DNA of 64,000 bases, taken from Schistocerca nitens (lineage: Eukaryota; Arthropoda; Insecta; Orthoptera; Acrididae). Positions within the stretch are counted from its first letter, which is position 1. Every line of letters begins with the position of its first letter. The notes under the pieces are model-generated. The model made no database searches, was not told the DNA's origin, and worked only from the letters and a program-made list of their open reading frames with translations. The translations under genes and the position numbers were made by a program. Of this stretch, positions 1 to 11,540 are shown piece after piece. The stretch lies in the NCBI RefSeq assembly GCF_023898315.1, contig NC_064614.1, forward strand, positions 384,213,348 through 384,277,347. The letters are read 5' to 3'.

Positions 1-760
1 TTGCCAGTGGTTTCTGTGATGTGTTGCATGAGATACCAACTTCCTCATCATTGTGTTGTTTACCGCTGAGTGCACCTTCCATCGGGATGGTTTTTACAAC
101 ACTAGAAACGTTCATTACTGGACAAGGAAAAGTCCTCACATCACATTTTTCTATGGACACCAGGAATGATTTTCGGTCAACATTTGGGCAGGCATTGTGA
201 GTGACCATCAGCTTAGGCCAGTAGATCTACCTTCTTCACTTACTGGGGCAAATTATCTTCACTTTTTGCAAGAAACTCTACCCGGCCTGCTAGAAGATGT
301 TCCCCTGGACTTACAGCTATGTAAGTGATTGCAGTATGATGGGGTGCCCACACATAACAGTCGTGCTGTGTGCAGATATTAAAATGAACTCTTCGATGTC
401 TAGGTAATAGGCAGAGGTGCCTGTAGGGCATGGTCCCCATGATCACCAGACCTCACACCACCAGACTTTTTCCTGTGGGGATTCTTCAAGATTCTTGTTC
501 ACCCATCCAGACATGAATCACCTAGAAATGAAGAGGAATTAATGGATTGTATTCAACATGCCCCCAATCACATCAGGGCAATACCAGGAATCTTTGAAAG
601 AGTTCATCAAAACACCGTTCGACTTTACCATGCTTGTGTTGCATTAGAGGGTCAACAGTTCGAGCACTTGCTTTAAATAAACAATGTCCTGGCTACAAAA
701 AAGGCCCTTTTCAGGGGTGACACTATTTGTAAAAGGCTTCCTGTACGTGCACTAACAGCT
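1..760 (+). pseudogene. DD41D-type mariner transposase, C-terminal half
   Basis: One reading frame from the window edge to TAA at 674-676 resembles the catalytic domain of mariner-family transposases, which cut and paste DNA at TA sites. Recognisable blocks are ECTFHRDG, NIWAGIV, TGANYLHFL, GVPTHNSR and SPDLTPPDFFLWG. The first catalytic Asp position reads Ala (GCT at 65-67). The second Asp is at 338-340 and the third at 464-466, with 41 residues between them, which is the DD41D spacing. At least five stop codons (TGA, TAA, TAG) interrupt the frame, so this is a dead copy. The 5' half lies outside the window. Downstream to about 760 is probable element 3' sequence. Confidence 0.85.
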
Positions 761-1020
761 TTTGATGGGTTTGTTCCCAATAAGTCTTATCACGAAACTA
801 AAATGAATGTGTTGGGACCCCAGCGGATTCACCGCCGGCCCCCAGAGTGCAATGCTGGTGCACTAACACCGAGCGTGCGGGCTGTCTTGGGTACATCGCA
901 ATCTCTGGCAGGCAAAGCAGTCGCAGTGATGTGTTGTCCAGAGCATCCAGCATCAGGGCAATCCCACGGCCAATCGGAGTGCGTGGCGCCAAGTTTCTGT
1001 AGTTTAAAAATTGTGCATTG
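761..1020. other. gene-free spacer, partly GC-rich
   Basis: I see no gene here. Bases about 800-1000 are clearly more GC-rich than the surroundings and may be a fragment of an unrecognised repeat. Open frames exist on both strands but resemble nothing known to me. Confidence 0.4.
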
Positions 1021-2200
1021 TCAACCTACACAACATTAGTAATTTTGTGTTGCCCAAACAGTCTCACATGCAGCTTCAGTTTCTATCTTGGTGGATTTGA
1101 GTTTCTTCTCTGCTATGACCAACACACCATCTCCATTTCCCATTTACCTATCCTTCTGATGTAAACTCAAATTTTTCCCAAAAATCTTATCAATTTCATG
1201 TTTCAACCATCTTTCTGCACCTATTATTATGTGAGCTTCTCTGCTTTTCAGGAGTGCTTCAGACTCTGGCACTTTGTTGCAAATGCTTCAGCAGTTAACC
1301 ATTACAATTTTAATACTCTCACCTGTGGGAGGCATTTCTTTCGATCTTACACTGACACTATAGGGTTGCCTACAGCTATCGTTATCTGGCTTGGATGGAG
1401 TATCACCTAATCTAAAAAGCTCCTCTGTGTACCACAAACACAGTCAGCTACTTGAGTAGCAGCCTCTGTCAAGTGGTGGACACCTGACCCATTTAGGGGA
1501 ACCCTACAGTTCTCAGTCCTATGACGCAAGTCCAACAAGTCACAGCCTAGCTTGTCACACAACCTATGAAGTCTCAGGTTCAGTCCTTCTATTTGACTCA
1601 GAACCAAAGGTCCATGATCAGTTCTGGGGACAGTGATGGAAATTGTGAGCTTCATTAAAACTCCATGCACAAGGCTGGTCTTCTCAGCCTTCTATGGCAA
1701 TCATTGGAATGACCCAAGTAAGACCTCGGAGCCCAGATGAGAGGCATCATTTGTTCCAACATGCTTGACAATCTGCAGTTGATTGCACCCTATTCCATCA
1801 GTGGCTGCTGGAACAGGCTCTTTAGCATGTTGAGTGCACCTCATGTCCTTTCCTGACCCTTGCTGCCATTTCCCTTAGGGGTACTATCACTCACCGTATG
1901 TTTGAACTGGCCATGATTAATAGACCCTGTATCCTTTTGCATTTGCCTCCTCTTGACACCGGACTGAACAGGTTTCCCCAAAACAGATGATGTGAGTTTC
2001 ACTGGCTCAGTTTCAGTGAAAGACAGCACCTCAAACTTGTTGGCTATGGGTATCAATACAACGCTCTGAGTCCTCCATGGTCCCCATCCACATTCGACAG
2101 GATGCCTAAACCTACCATTGAAATGCCACTCACAGGCAAGTGAATGAGTAATGACAGATCCTGTAGTTTCTGCAGAGCAGACAGGATCCACAGGGGAGAT
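1020..2200 (-). pseudogene. CR1-like LINE fragment: end of ORF1 and start of endonuclease
   Basis: Read on the minus strand, 1400-1670 encodes VPRTDHGPLV and then RVPLNGSGVHHLTEAATQVA. These align by eye with the end of ORF1 in the better copy at 22623-27030. About 1790-1910 carries a related but frameshifted stretch with HVGTNDASHLGSEV in pieces, the third block of an SGNH/GDSL-like esterase domain. Further along (about 1330-1050) the first endonuclease blocks appear in mixed frames: VNCRS, NKVPE, ESWLKHEI and GDGVLVIA. The fragment is heavily decayed and truncated at both ends. Family assignment rests on the match with the other copy. Confidence 0.75.
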
Positions 2201-3475
2201 AGTACTTGAGTACCTCTGATACCAATACTACAAGTACACGACTCTCAGAAGTGTTTCCACTGCATCAATCTGCAGCAGCTGCCAATCAATTGACAGTAGT
2301 CAGGATGATTTCCAGCTGCTTATAAAAGTCAACCAACTCATTTTGTGTTTGAGAACGGCAATCACAGTGGGGCTACATTTTGGCAGGTGCTGTGTATTAC
2401 AAGGCAATGAACAAATAACTTTAAATTAATTCCACTGAGTATCTTTTAATCCGCTGAGCTAAAAAGTTGCTAATTCCCTATAAGAATTGAAGAAAATACA
2501 AAACATGAGGATTTCTATTAAGGCAACACAAAAACTTGTGGTAAAAATGACTAGTTTTCTAAAATATTTTGTAAATAAATCACAAATGCCATTTTCACTA
2601 CAAATTACTTGTAGATTATGCAAAGTAGATTGACAGCTTCCAAAAATTCTCAAAAATGCACATTTATTTGCATTGATATACAATGAAATTCATGTGTGAT
2701 GTATTCTTTGACAGTAACAGTGAGCCACATATGCTTATTTGCTATGAAATAGGTTACATATCCAAAACACCTGTACTGGTAAGTTTTGTAAGCATCTGAA
2801 AATTCTCAAATTTTAACTTCCTGTACTTTATATTGTTGTGTCCGTACCCAGTTCCAGTAGTAAACTGCCTTTTAAAAAATTAATACAAATGAGTTTATTA
2901 TCTCAGCTAAATTTCACATTAATATACTACCTGATTTATATTAGCAACTGAGGAGAGTAAGCCATTTCTTAATAATCCAACTTTGAAATTTCATGAAATG
3001 GATTGGGCAGTCATGTTGTACCACATATTCTTGAAAATTTATCTCTCCCCTATTTTTGAAAGGCTACAATGTTTATTCATTATGATCATTTAAAATGATA
3101 ACTCTACTTGTGAGCAAACTGAAATACTGTTAATAATATTTCATTACAAGCACTTTGTTTATAATTAAATAAAATGTAATTTACACTGTTGTGCTCTAAA
3201 TTCATTGAAATTGTATGTGAAATTAAATAAACTTTTCCAAACTGAATATCAGAGCATGTAGGCAATATGTGACCCATTTTTTTAATTGTTATTGTGTAAA
3301 TCTTACATTCAGCAGTGTATTCAATTGTATTGTTTTATATAAAAGGAAGTGACATGTGAGATACGAAGTCAATCTGCATTTTTGTCTTTCAGAGGCTGTC
3401 GGATAGCCAATGTATATTCCACCTTTGTACTTGATAATCAGTCACACTATATGACAAGAAAAGTGCTATACTCTG
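2201..3475. other. AT-rich gene-free stretch
   Basis: No coding signal, RNA gene or recognisable repeat is visible. The DNA is AT-rich with scattered short A and T runs. Confidence 0.5.
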
Positions 3476-3476
3476 T

Positions 3477-3646
3477 TCAAATGGTTCAAATGGCTCTGAG
3501 CACTATGAGATTTAACTTCTGAGGTCATCAGTCCCCTAGAACTACGTAAACCTAACTTACCTAAGGACATCACACACATCGATGCCCGAGGCAGGATTCG
3601 AACCTGCGACCGTAGCGGTCGCGCGGTTCCAGACTGTAGTGCCCAG
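3477..3646 (-). repeat. tRNA-derived SINE (orthopteran type), head partly lost
   Basis: On the minus strand the element holds a Pol III B box (GGTTCGAATCC, about 3593-3603) inside a tRNA-like T arm. A conserved body follows (ATGTCCTTAGGTAAGTTAG, then GGGGACTGATGACCTCAG), and the copy ends with the duplicated tail motif ATTTGAACCATTTGAAC. It is a non-autonomous retroposon transcribed by RNA polymerase III and mobilised by LINE machinery. The tRNA head with the A box is degenerate or missing at the 3646 side. I recognise the body as a SINE very common in Schistocerca. Confidence 0.85.
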
Positions 3647-3959
3647 GGATTTCTGAATCAACAATCCCCAAGGATATCAAAGTTGAATATCTCATCATAC
3701 GGAGCAGCTAAGCTATTATGTGAACTTTCATTAACTGTGGTTGAAATGTTCTACTTTCACTCATCTTTATACTTGTGATTGGTGGAGACCCAAACTATTA
3801 AGTCACACCAATGGTATGATTGAGAATTTACTATTACCACTGCCAAGCTATATTCAGAACTAGACAGAGATGCTGTATATTTTTCTTACTTGGCATCAAT
3901 GGTAATTAAAATGCTCTCACAATTAAGGGTGGCATTTTAACAGTAAGATAAGACAAACT

Positions 3960-4668
3960 GCGCTGGATTATCCAGGCAATTCCCTAAGTTTAAGCCAGAC
4001 GAGGATGTACACCTGACACATTTTTTGAAAAGATTCAATCAGACCTTGCCAAAGAACAGAAAATGTTCTACGAAAATTGAATTTGCTGTGGGGTCCCTTT
4101 TGGGGAAGACTCAGAGTGGGGTACTGTAAATATCAAGAACTTTTCTTCATGGGGAGACTTCCAGAAGAAATTTAAGGAAAAATACTGGTCCACTAGTGTG
4201 CAGGAAAAACTGATATCAGATTTGTGGGACCCAAAGTATTACAATAATATGTGGGGAAGAATGAGAAAGTATTTCAACTGGCGTTTAACATGGGCAAATT
4301 ACTTAGATAAGCCAATGGAAGAAGGGGGGTTAGTGAGAATTTTAATAAGATGATTATCCATTTACGTGAGGAAAGATATATTATGTAGTAGGTGGAAACC
4401 AGTAGAATAATTGTTGTCGTTTGTGGACGCACTCGATGCCTTAAATAACGACCACAACAAGAGTGTACACCAAAGTGAAAATCAGAATTACAAAAGGAGT
4501 AGTAATAATAATTCTAAAAGACATGAGGCAAACTTAGCTGCAGAACACCAGGGCAACAGAAATAATGGCAACGATAATTATCAGCAAAAGCATCCACCTT
4601 CGAATTTAGGTCCAGTAACTTTGCAGGAATTGTGCCAAGTAGTAATAGAGCACAAAGTCATAACGTAG
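3960..4668 (+). pseudogene. gag: Gypsy element 1: Gag remnant
   Basis: A capsid-like region is visible in mixed frames: FKPDEDVHLTHFLKRFNQ, then WGDFQKKFKEKYWS and a few more lines. It is followed by an Asn/Arg-rich nucleocapsid-like tail (4411-4668, with NYKRSSNNNSKRHE and GNRNNGND). This matches Ty3/Gypsy Gag, which packages the element RNA in cytoplasmic particles. No CCHC knuckle is visible. Multiple stops and frameshifts make it non-functional. It belongs with the protease fragment and with the pol pieces at 7326-11540. Confidence 0.75.
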
Positions 4669-4689
4669 TACCCTGATTTGGTAACCAAC

Positions 4690-5138
4690 CAGTGATTACT
4701 AATAATGAGGAAAACGTAGTGCAATCTGGGGCTCAGGTTGTAGAGATACACTAGGAGGCCTTGTTCATAATAAGTATGTTAATTTCACGCACAAAATACC
4801 TACAAAAGAATGGTTGTTACTGGAGGAACCAAGCTTGACTACCAATAATCTGCAATCAATAGTAGCAGGAACCTTGGAGACTTCTGAAGTCTCAGGGAGT
4901 GAGGTGTCACTCATTTCTAGCGTGTTCTTTAACACGTTACAGACATTGCTTACCACTATTACCAGTGACTGGAGTGTACATAGTCGGTATAACCGGGACG
5001 AAAACTTAGCTTGTGAAACACGAAACCCAACTGAACTGCCACACTGGAAATATCCCATTTTGTCAAACACTTTTAATAGTAGAAAATATCAATAGGGATG
5101 TGTTATTTGGTTTAGACTGGTTATTAGAATCTTCTTCT
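4690..5138 (+). pseudogene. Gypsy element 1: aspartic protease remnant
   Basis: The segment about 4960-5135 reads, across two frames, PVTGVYIVGI, then TQLNCHTGNIPFCQTLL, then NRDVLFGLDWLLE. The ending is the typical C-terminal flap-to-helix segment of retropepsins (ILG-D-WL). The catalytic DTG/DSG is not recognisable; its expected position (about 4730-4800) has stops. The next pol domain resumes only after the LINE insertion at 5240-7275. Confidence 0.65.
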
Positions 5139-5157
5139 TCTTCTTCTTCTTCCTTTC

Positions 5158-5188
<31 letters not shown>

Positions 5189-5190
5189 AA
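5139..5190. repeat. (TTC)n/(TTTC)n microsatellite
   Basis: A run of CTT units passes into TTTC units (about 52 bases). It sits exactly at the junction of Gypsy 1 protease and the following LINE, so it may have grown from the insertion junction. Confidence 0.9.
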
Positions 5191-5239
5191 AGATGACATC
5201 AGATGTTGGATACGATTTGTGACCGACAATTACAACTCT

Positions 5240-6800
5240 CCAAACACTCTACACTCTCTTCTCAAAAACAATACTCCTCTGAACTCCTTTTTCCTGTCTC
5301 CTATAACACCATCTAAAATTGAAGATGTTATTAAAAAAGATTTAAAAAGATTTATTCTGCAGGGCATGATATGATACCCTGCTTCTTTCTTCACAAGTGT
5401 TCAAATTACATCTGTGAACCCCTGTCAAATATCATAAATACCTCATTTCTAGAGGGAACATTTCAAAACCAGCTAAAACTTGCTAAAATTATACCTGTCT
5501 ACAAGAATGGAGAGAAAACGGACTTAGCAAACTATAGGCCAGTTGCTATACTATCTGCCTTCTCAAAAATATTTGAATACTGTATGTCAATTAGATTAGA
5601 AATATTTTTAAATTCTAACAACATAATCACATCACCCCAGTATGGATTTCAGAAAAATATGTCCACCACAATTGCTTTGTAAGCATTTCTAGAAAACTGC
5701 TCACATTTTGTTGACCATAAACAAACTGCTATTGGTATATTTCTTGATCAGTGCAAGGCATTTGACCAGCTTTTTATGAAATTCCAGAAGTATGGGTTAG
5801 AGGTGTAGCCCACAATTGGTTCTGTACCTACCTCAGAGAAAGAAAGCAATATACAGAAATAAGAAAATCAAAGACACTCAGGCACTGCAGGTCAGATACA
5901 CTACATACAGCAAATGGTGTCCCTCAGGGCTCTGTTCTTGGCCCTGTTCTTTTCATATCCTTCATAAAAGATCTCCCAGAACACATACCAAATGCCAGCT
6001 CCTTTCTGTATCAACGACACAAATATCCTGATAACCAGTACAGGTTACACATTGCAAGATGCAGTCAATGAAACTACTTGTCAATTACAATCTTGGTTTG
6101 AAGCAAATAGATTACTCATAAATACTCAAAACACTGTAAGTATGAACTTCCACACTAGACAAAATCTTACCCCCTTCAATACAGTTATAGTTATTAGCAA
6201 AGATGACATTACAAGCATCCAAGACACCAAATTTCTTGGAGTTACCATCAGTAACCACATATTGAGACACTGTCACAAAACCTTAATAAAACCTGTTATC
6301 TATTAAGATCATTAAAAGCCACAGCCAGTGTACATACATTGAAGCCATGCCCTGCTTGAGTCTGTCTTGAGGTATGGTCTAATCTTCTGGGGAAATAGCC
6401 CTGATTCTATCATAATTTTCAAGTTACGAAAACAAGTGGTAAGAATAATGAAATGTAAAAAAATAACTGAACACTGTAAACCACTGTTTCAACAGTTAAA
6501 AATCCTGTCACTGCCATGCCTCTGTATAATGGAACTAGCTTGTTTTACAGTACAGCACTTGAAATGCAGACTGCCACACACATGACACTAGAAACAAAAC
6601 CCAATTACAAATTATAGCTCACAACACAAAATTATATGTGAATGCGGTTAAGTGTATGGGCATTAAAATATACAACCACCTCCCAACAGACATAAAAACA
6701 AGCAAAAATCCAAAAATAATGAGAATTAAATTAAAGGAATTACTACTAAATCATTGTTTCTACTCTGTACATGAATTTCTTGAAACAAAATTTTAATTAC
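5240..6800 (+). pseudogene. LINE reverse transcriptase, 5'-truncated and frameshifted
   Basis: Reverse transcriptase blocks appear in order. They are KIIPVYKNGEKTDLANYRPVA and FSKIFEY (5371-5682), GFQKNMSTT, a degenerate GIFLDQCKAFD, a degenerate VPQGSVLGP at about 5910-5950, then INDTNILI in place of FADDTNILI (about 6010). The C-terminal part follows: TKFLGVTIS, LRYGLIFWGNSPDS and KLRKQVVRIM. This is a non-LTR polymerase that copies element RNA at the target site. The endonuclease is absent. The GLIFWGNS and LPCLCI blocks place it in the CR1/Jockey-like LINEs, a lineage different from the (TAGATG)-tailed copies elsewhere here. At least three frameshifts and several stops are present. It splits Gypsy 1 between protease and reverse transcriptase. 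Confidence 0.85.
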
Positions 6801-7280
6801 TTGGAATAAACTGTTGATTCCCTTGTAGTTATCGCTACTTAGTAAGATAATTTAATCATTGTATCATATTTACAATCTGTCTGTATCTCATATATGTATT
6901 CTGCTGTGTGAAGTATGTACCATAAAATTTTAATTACTTGTAATAAGCTGTTTATTTACTTGTAGGTATTTCTACTTAGTAAGATAATTTAATTTGTTGT
7001 ATGTTATTCATATTCTGACTGTATCTCTTATATGTACTCCGCTATGTGTGGTATGTACCACCACTGTCATCTCTCATCACATACCACCTTTTTATATTTT
7101 GTCTAAATATTCTGCATATTCTGCTATGTGAGTTATGTACCATTACAGTCATCTCTCTTCATACACCATCTCAACGTAATTTTCAAATTGACTTGTCCTA
7201 TATCATGATGTGCTTTGTTGTACAAATTGTATGATCTACAGGGCCAATAATAATAAATAAATAAAATAAATACATTGCAA
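6792..7280 (+). repeat. LINE 3' UTR with tandem units and (AATA)n tail
   Basis: Two adjacent units of about 136 bases (6792-6927 and 6928-about 7063) share TTTTAATTACTTG, CTACTTAGTAAGATAATTTAA and the block ending GTATGTACCA. A third partial unit follows to about 7180. The sequence ends in a simple AATAATAAATAAATAAA tail at 7244-7275, typical of a LINE 3' terminus. Gypsy 1 coding sequence resumes just after it. Confidence 0.75.
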
Positions 7281-7325
7281 ACAAACAACTAGTGTCAATG
7301 TTTACGATTAAGTGCTACAGTGTAA

Positions 7326-8257
7326 TTGTCACCAGAGATCAATAACGTAGAGCACATATCACATCGACTTGACATACAAAACACAGTATTTGAGTCTCTA
7401 CTATTATCCAGTGAACAAAAACAAGATTTATATAAAATTCTATTGGAATATGAAGTAGTATTTTCCAATCTTCCAGGTAATATCAGCAATTACAGATGTA
7501 AGTTTAAAAACAAAGATTACACTCCATTTTTGTGTAAGCCATATCCAATATTGGTAAGTTTGAAAGAAGCAGTTAAGGAGAAAATTGACAAAATGGTTGA
7601 TAACAATATAATAGAACATAGTTCTAGTGTCATGAATAACCCTCTAGTAGTGGTAAAAAAGTTTACAGGAGGTGTGCGATTAGTGCTAGATGCACGTGCA
7701 TTGAATAAACATATAGAGACAGAACGAGACAGACCAATTAACATTGATGAATCATTATCCAAATTTGAAAAAGCGAGGTTTTTTAGCACGATGGACCTGA
7801 CAAAGGGATATTGGCAAATTAGGCTACATCCTGAATCAAAGAAGTATACAGCATTTCTGTTTGATGGTAAATTGTATCACTTCAATGTATTACTGTTCTG
7901 ACTAAATATCTCAGTATCTGTATTTATATGTGCTCTGGATGAGGCATTAAGGAAGAGATTTATTGAAGGATTTAATAATATATGTAGTTGATATCCTCAT
8001 AATATCAGCTACCTGGGAAGAATATTGTCTAACCTTGAGTAAGACTCTGAAAAATTTTAAAGAAAAAGGTATTACAGTAAAACTGTCTAAATCGCACTTT
8101 GCGCGACAAGAGCTTAAGTTTCTATGGCATATTGTAGGGTTGCAGGGGATTAGACCAGATATTGAGTGCATAAAAGCTATTAAAGAATGTCCACCCCTAG
8201 AAACGTAAGACAGTTGAAGGGATTTATAGGAATGGCCGGATACTATAAATGGAATAT
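7326..8257 (+). pseudogene. pol: Gypsy element 1: reverse transcriptase
   Basis: An open stretch of about 190 codons (7326-7901) holds the N-terminal Ty3/Gypsy RT blocks: LLEYEVVFS, NPLVVVKK, GVRLVLDARALNKH, FSTMDLTKGYWQIRL and KYTAFLFDGKLYHFNV. After a stop, a second frame (7963-8208) has the active-site block as YVVDILI instead of YVDD (7981-7992), then FLWHIVG and GIRPD. A third frame has NVRQLKGFIGMAGYY. The Asp-to-Val change plus stops mean it cannot be active. It is cut at 8258 by an unrelated insert and continues as RNase H at about 8908. Confidence 0.9.
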
Positions 8258-8258
8258 T

Positions 8259-8901
8259 CTAATGTTCTTCAGACGAAAGGAGAGACAGTATGGTACTGGA
8301 GTGCAGTTGACTCATGTATTGTGTGCAGCCGATCTTCTTCTCGGATCAGATGGCTGCATCGATCTTCACAAACTCTTCTTCTCTGAAGACTCTAGATCGT
8401 TAAGGGAATTTCAAAATAGACTTCTTTTCTACACTTGAAATGATTCTGTACTCCCAGGATACTTTTGTTCAACTCTGTTACATTTTCATCTCCACAATAA
8501 AACAACTTCACAAGATTCACACAAATATTCAACTCTCGTGAGTCAACCCCGTCTTAGATCATTAGAAACTAACAGATACAATTATAATGAGTTCAGTTCA
8601 ATAATCACTCTAAAACCAGTTCTTGCTTCTCAAAAGTCCAACATCCCAAAGTCAAATGTAAGTGTCTTTAGTTCGATTCATAATTCATTTGTTCACAACA
8701 ATACAGTCGTTACACTGTCAAGGAATAGAGCACGTTTGCTCTTTGTACTGGACATACAGCTTCTTAGGCGTGCACTGCAAACTCTTGTTCTCGCGAATCG
8801 ACCATCACTATTGCTGTATTCTCCTGATACACGTCCATACTCCACACAAAGAACCTGGTAGCAAGGTAGACACATCTCCACTCTCTCACCCTCGTACTTA
8901 A
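8259..8901. mobile_element. unidentified 643-bp insertion in Gypsy 1
   Basis: Gypsy RT reading stops at 8258 and the pol-like sequence resumes at 8908. The 6-base word AATATT lies on both sides (8253-8258 and 8902-8907), which suggests a target-site duplication. The inserted DNA has no convincing protein and no long terminal inverted repeats. Solo LTR is one option by size, but the ends do not read TG...CA. I do not recognise the family. Confidence 0.5.
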
Positions 8902-8907
8902 AATATT

Positions 8908-9776
8908 GGGTGTTTGAGACAGTGGAAAGCCAAGTATCTCTAGAATTTACACCGAAATTTTCAAGGCATTACAATATATGAGGTCAAGAACTGAATGACC
9001 CAAGAATTTTACATTTATTAAGAAAGGTAATACTGTGGGTTTGGTACCGAGAGGCAAATGATGCGCCTGGGAATGTAAAAAGAGCACTGGTAGAATCACC
9101 TGTATTACATCATCCGAGTATAGGTGAGCCATTTAAAATGTCAACCACTTCATCTGATTATAGTATTGCAGCAGAACTGCTTCAAGGAGAGTGGGGTCTA
9201 GAAAAAGTAAATCATGGATCCATAACTTTTTCTAGCCGTAGTCTTAATAAACATGAATTAAACTACACAGGTACTGAAAAAGAACTATTGGCAATAGTGT
9301 GGAGTATCCAAAAATTCCAAACTCTAGTATGGGGGTCAGAAATCCACGTCTACACAGATCATCAAGCTCTATCCTTTTTAATGAGTAGTCGGTTGTTGCA
9401 TAGTAGATTAATGCAATGGATGGTGTTCTTACAGGAATATAGCATTAGGATACAGTACATAAACGGTTCTGAGAATATTGTACCAGATGGTTTGTCTACG
9501 TTACCAGTAGGCATGGAAGAATTAAAATGGATGGAAGGACCCAGTGTAATTTTTGCAATTAATTTGATGACAGTAGAATATCTGCACACCAGGGTACAAG
9601 AGATGACTCAAAGAATAACAGTAAACATCCATCATGATCCCTATTTTACAGAATTGTTTGGCACGTGTGTCAGAAATTCCTTACCTCCTAATCAACCAGG
9701 GAAGTGGAAAATTATAGGGCATAATTTGTTTTGGAGACACAGTATAACATCACAACGTATTCTGAAGTTAATGTAA
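8908..9776 (+). pseudogene. pol: Gypsy element 1: RNase H and linker
   Basis: The 212-codon frame at 9138-9776 carries the retrotransposon RNase H signature: SDYSIAAELLQ, ITFSSRSLNKHELNYTGTEKE, LLAIVWSIQKF, VYTDHQAL and IVPDGLSTLP. RNase H removes RNA from the RNA-DNA hybrid during reverse transcription. The preceding RT thumb (8908-9130) is readable only in fragments (for example PVLHHPSIGEPF), with stops. A linker to integrase follows, ending at TAA near 9776. Confidence 0.9.
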
Positions 9777-9785
9777 GATGAAATT

Positions 9786-10580
9786 GTGTGGTATATTCAT
9801 AGGGGATATGGGCACTTTGGAATAAAAAAGTGTATAGCTCACATGGATAAGTCCTATTATTTTAAGAAGCTAGGGTGTAAAGTAGCATCTTTAATCATAA
9901 CCTGTGATATCTGTCAGAGGGTGAAAGAGAGTAACATTCATGTGAAGTACAAAATGTACCTGATTATTCCTAAGTCGTTACACGACCTCACAGCAGTGGA
10001 TTTTTTTGGACCAGTTATGAAAGGAAAGGGAGAAGTGTCATACATTTTGGTCATCATAGAGTTCTGGAAAAAGTATGTTTAGCTATACCCTATCAAAGAA
10101 GCAGATACACCAACAGTTATACACTGTTCGAAACAATACTTTCTGGAGGTAGGTAAACCAAAAAGATTTCTCACAGATAATTGACAACAGTTTGTGAGTA
10201 ACGAATTTAAAAAGTTTCTAGTGTGGGAAGATATTTGCCAAGTGTTAATATCCAACTATAACCCATCCATGTGAAAGGATTATGAAAGAAACAGGGAAAT
10301 TATGCTGCACCTACTGCCATGAAAAACGTACTTCATGGGCAATGAAAATTAAAGCGGATTAACAACTTTAGAAGTAATAGGAAACCCTTTGTAGGAGAAC
10401 CTCTTATAAAATGTTTTATTTGGCCTGAACAGCCTAATGATGATTACGAACTTAAACACGAATTAGTTTGAGAAAGCTGTAGAACCTCAGTACAAGGTCG
10501 ATGACCTAGTTCTAGTAAAACAACATCTTCAAAGCTCTGCCGTAATGAAAGAAACACATAGGTTTTTCCATAAATCTGAG
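9786..10580 (+). pseudogene. pol: Gypsy element 1: integrase
   Basis: The N-terminal zinc-binding module is visible as GHFGIKKC and then CDICQRVK. The core starts with LTAVDFFGP (catalytic Asp, about 9996) and continues after stops with FLTDN plus QF (second Asp) and NPS. The C-terminal part KYKVDDLVLVKQH lies at about 10490-10520. Integrase inserts the cDNA into the chromosome. Stops at 10080, 10183 and later inactivate it. A CR1-like LINE interrupts the last part at about 10585, and the final integrase residues continue at 11425. Confidence 0.85.
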
Positions 10581-10584
10581 TACC

Positions 10585-11420
10585 TGTCTTAGATTCTTTG
10601 CAGATGATGCTGTCATTTACCATCTTGTAAAGTCATCAGATTATCAAAACGACTTGCAAAATGATTTAGATAAGATATCTGTATGGTGCAAAATGTGGCA
10701 ATTGACCCTGAATAAGGAAAAGTGTGAAGTTATTCACATGAGTACTAAAAGAAATCAGCTAAATTTTGATAACGCGATAAGTCACACAAATCTGAAGGCT
10801 GTAAATTCAGCTAAATACTTAGGGATTACCATTACAAATAACTTAAATTGGAATGATCACATAGATAATATTGTGGGTAGAGCAAACCAAAGACTGCGAT
10901 TCATTGGCAGAACACTTAGAAGGTGCAACAGGTCTATTAAAGAGACTGCTTACACCATGCTTGTCCACCCTATTCTGGAGTATTGTTGTGTGGTGTGGGA
11001 TCCACATCAGGTGGGACTGACAGATGACATCGAAAAAGTACAAAGAAGGGCAGCTCGTTTTGTATTATTGCGAAATTGGGGAGATAGTGTCACAGACATG
11101 ATATGTGAATTGGAGTGGCAATCATAAAAACAAAGCGTTTTTCGTTGCAAAGGGATCTTCTCATGAAATTTCAATCACCAGTTTTCTCCCCCGATTGCGA
11201 AAACATTCTGTTGGCACTCACCTACATAGGGAGAAATGAACATCTCGATAAAATAAGAGAAATCAGAGTTCGCACAGAAAAATTTAAGTGCTCGTTTTTC
11301 CCACATGCCGTTCAAGAGTGGAATGGTAGAGAGACAGCTTGAAAGTGGTTCATAGAACCCTCTGCCACGCACTTTATTATGAATAGCAGAGTAATCCCGT
11401 AGATGTAGACGTAGATAAGG
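10585..11420 (+). pseudogene. CR1-like LINE, 5'-truncated: end of RT and 3' UTR
   Basis: The fragment begins in the RT active site (RFFADDAVIYH, about 10588). It continues with WQLTLNKEKCEV, AKYLGITITNNLNWNDHI, ILEYCCVVWDPHQVGL and KVQRRAARFV (frame to 11127). After a frameshift the end of ORF2 follows, with SFFPHAVQEWNG. The 3' end is CCCTCTGCCACGCAC plus a GTAGATGTAGACGTAGAT tail at 11400-11418. That tail and the protein match the copy at 22623-27030, so this is the same family in opposite orientation. It is nested in the last coding part of Gypsy 1 integrase. Most of ORF2 reads without stops, so it is younger than its host. Confidence 0.9.
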
Positions 11421-11424
11421 ACCT

Positions 11425-11540
11425 TACCGAGTACAAATGATAATCCATCCCAAGACATTAATTTTAGTGGATCCAACAACTGGATCAGAAAAGGGAAATT
11501 ACAATGTAAAAGACATAAAGTTGTATATGCCCTAGGGACG
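11425..11540 (+). pseudogene. pol: Gypsy element 1: integrase C-terminal end
   Basis: Across the LINE, the host frame resumes with PYRVQMIIHP, then LVDPTTGSEKG, NYNVKDIKLY and a stop. This fits the tail of Ty3/Gypsy integrase and fixes the insertion point of the LINE. Confidence 0.7.
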
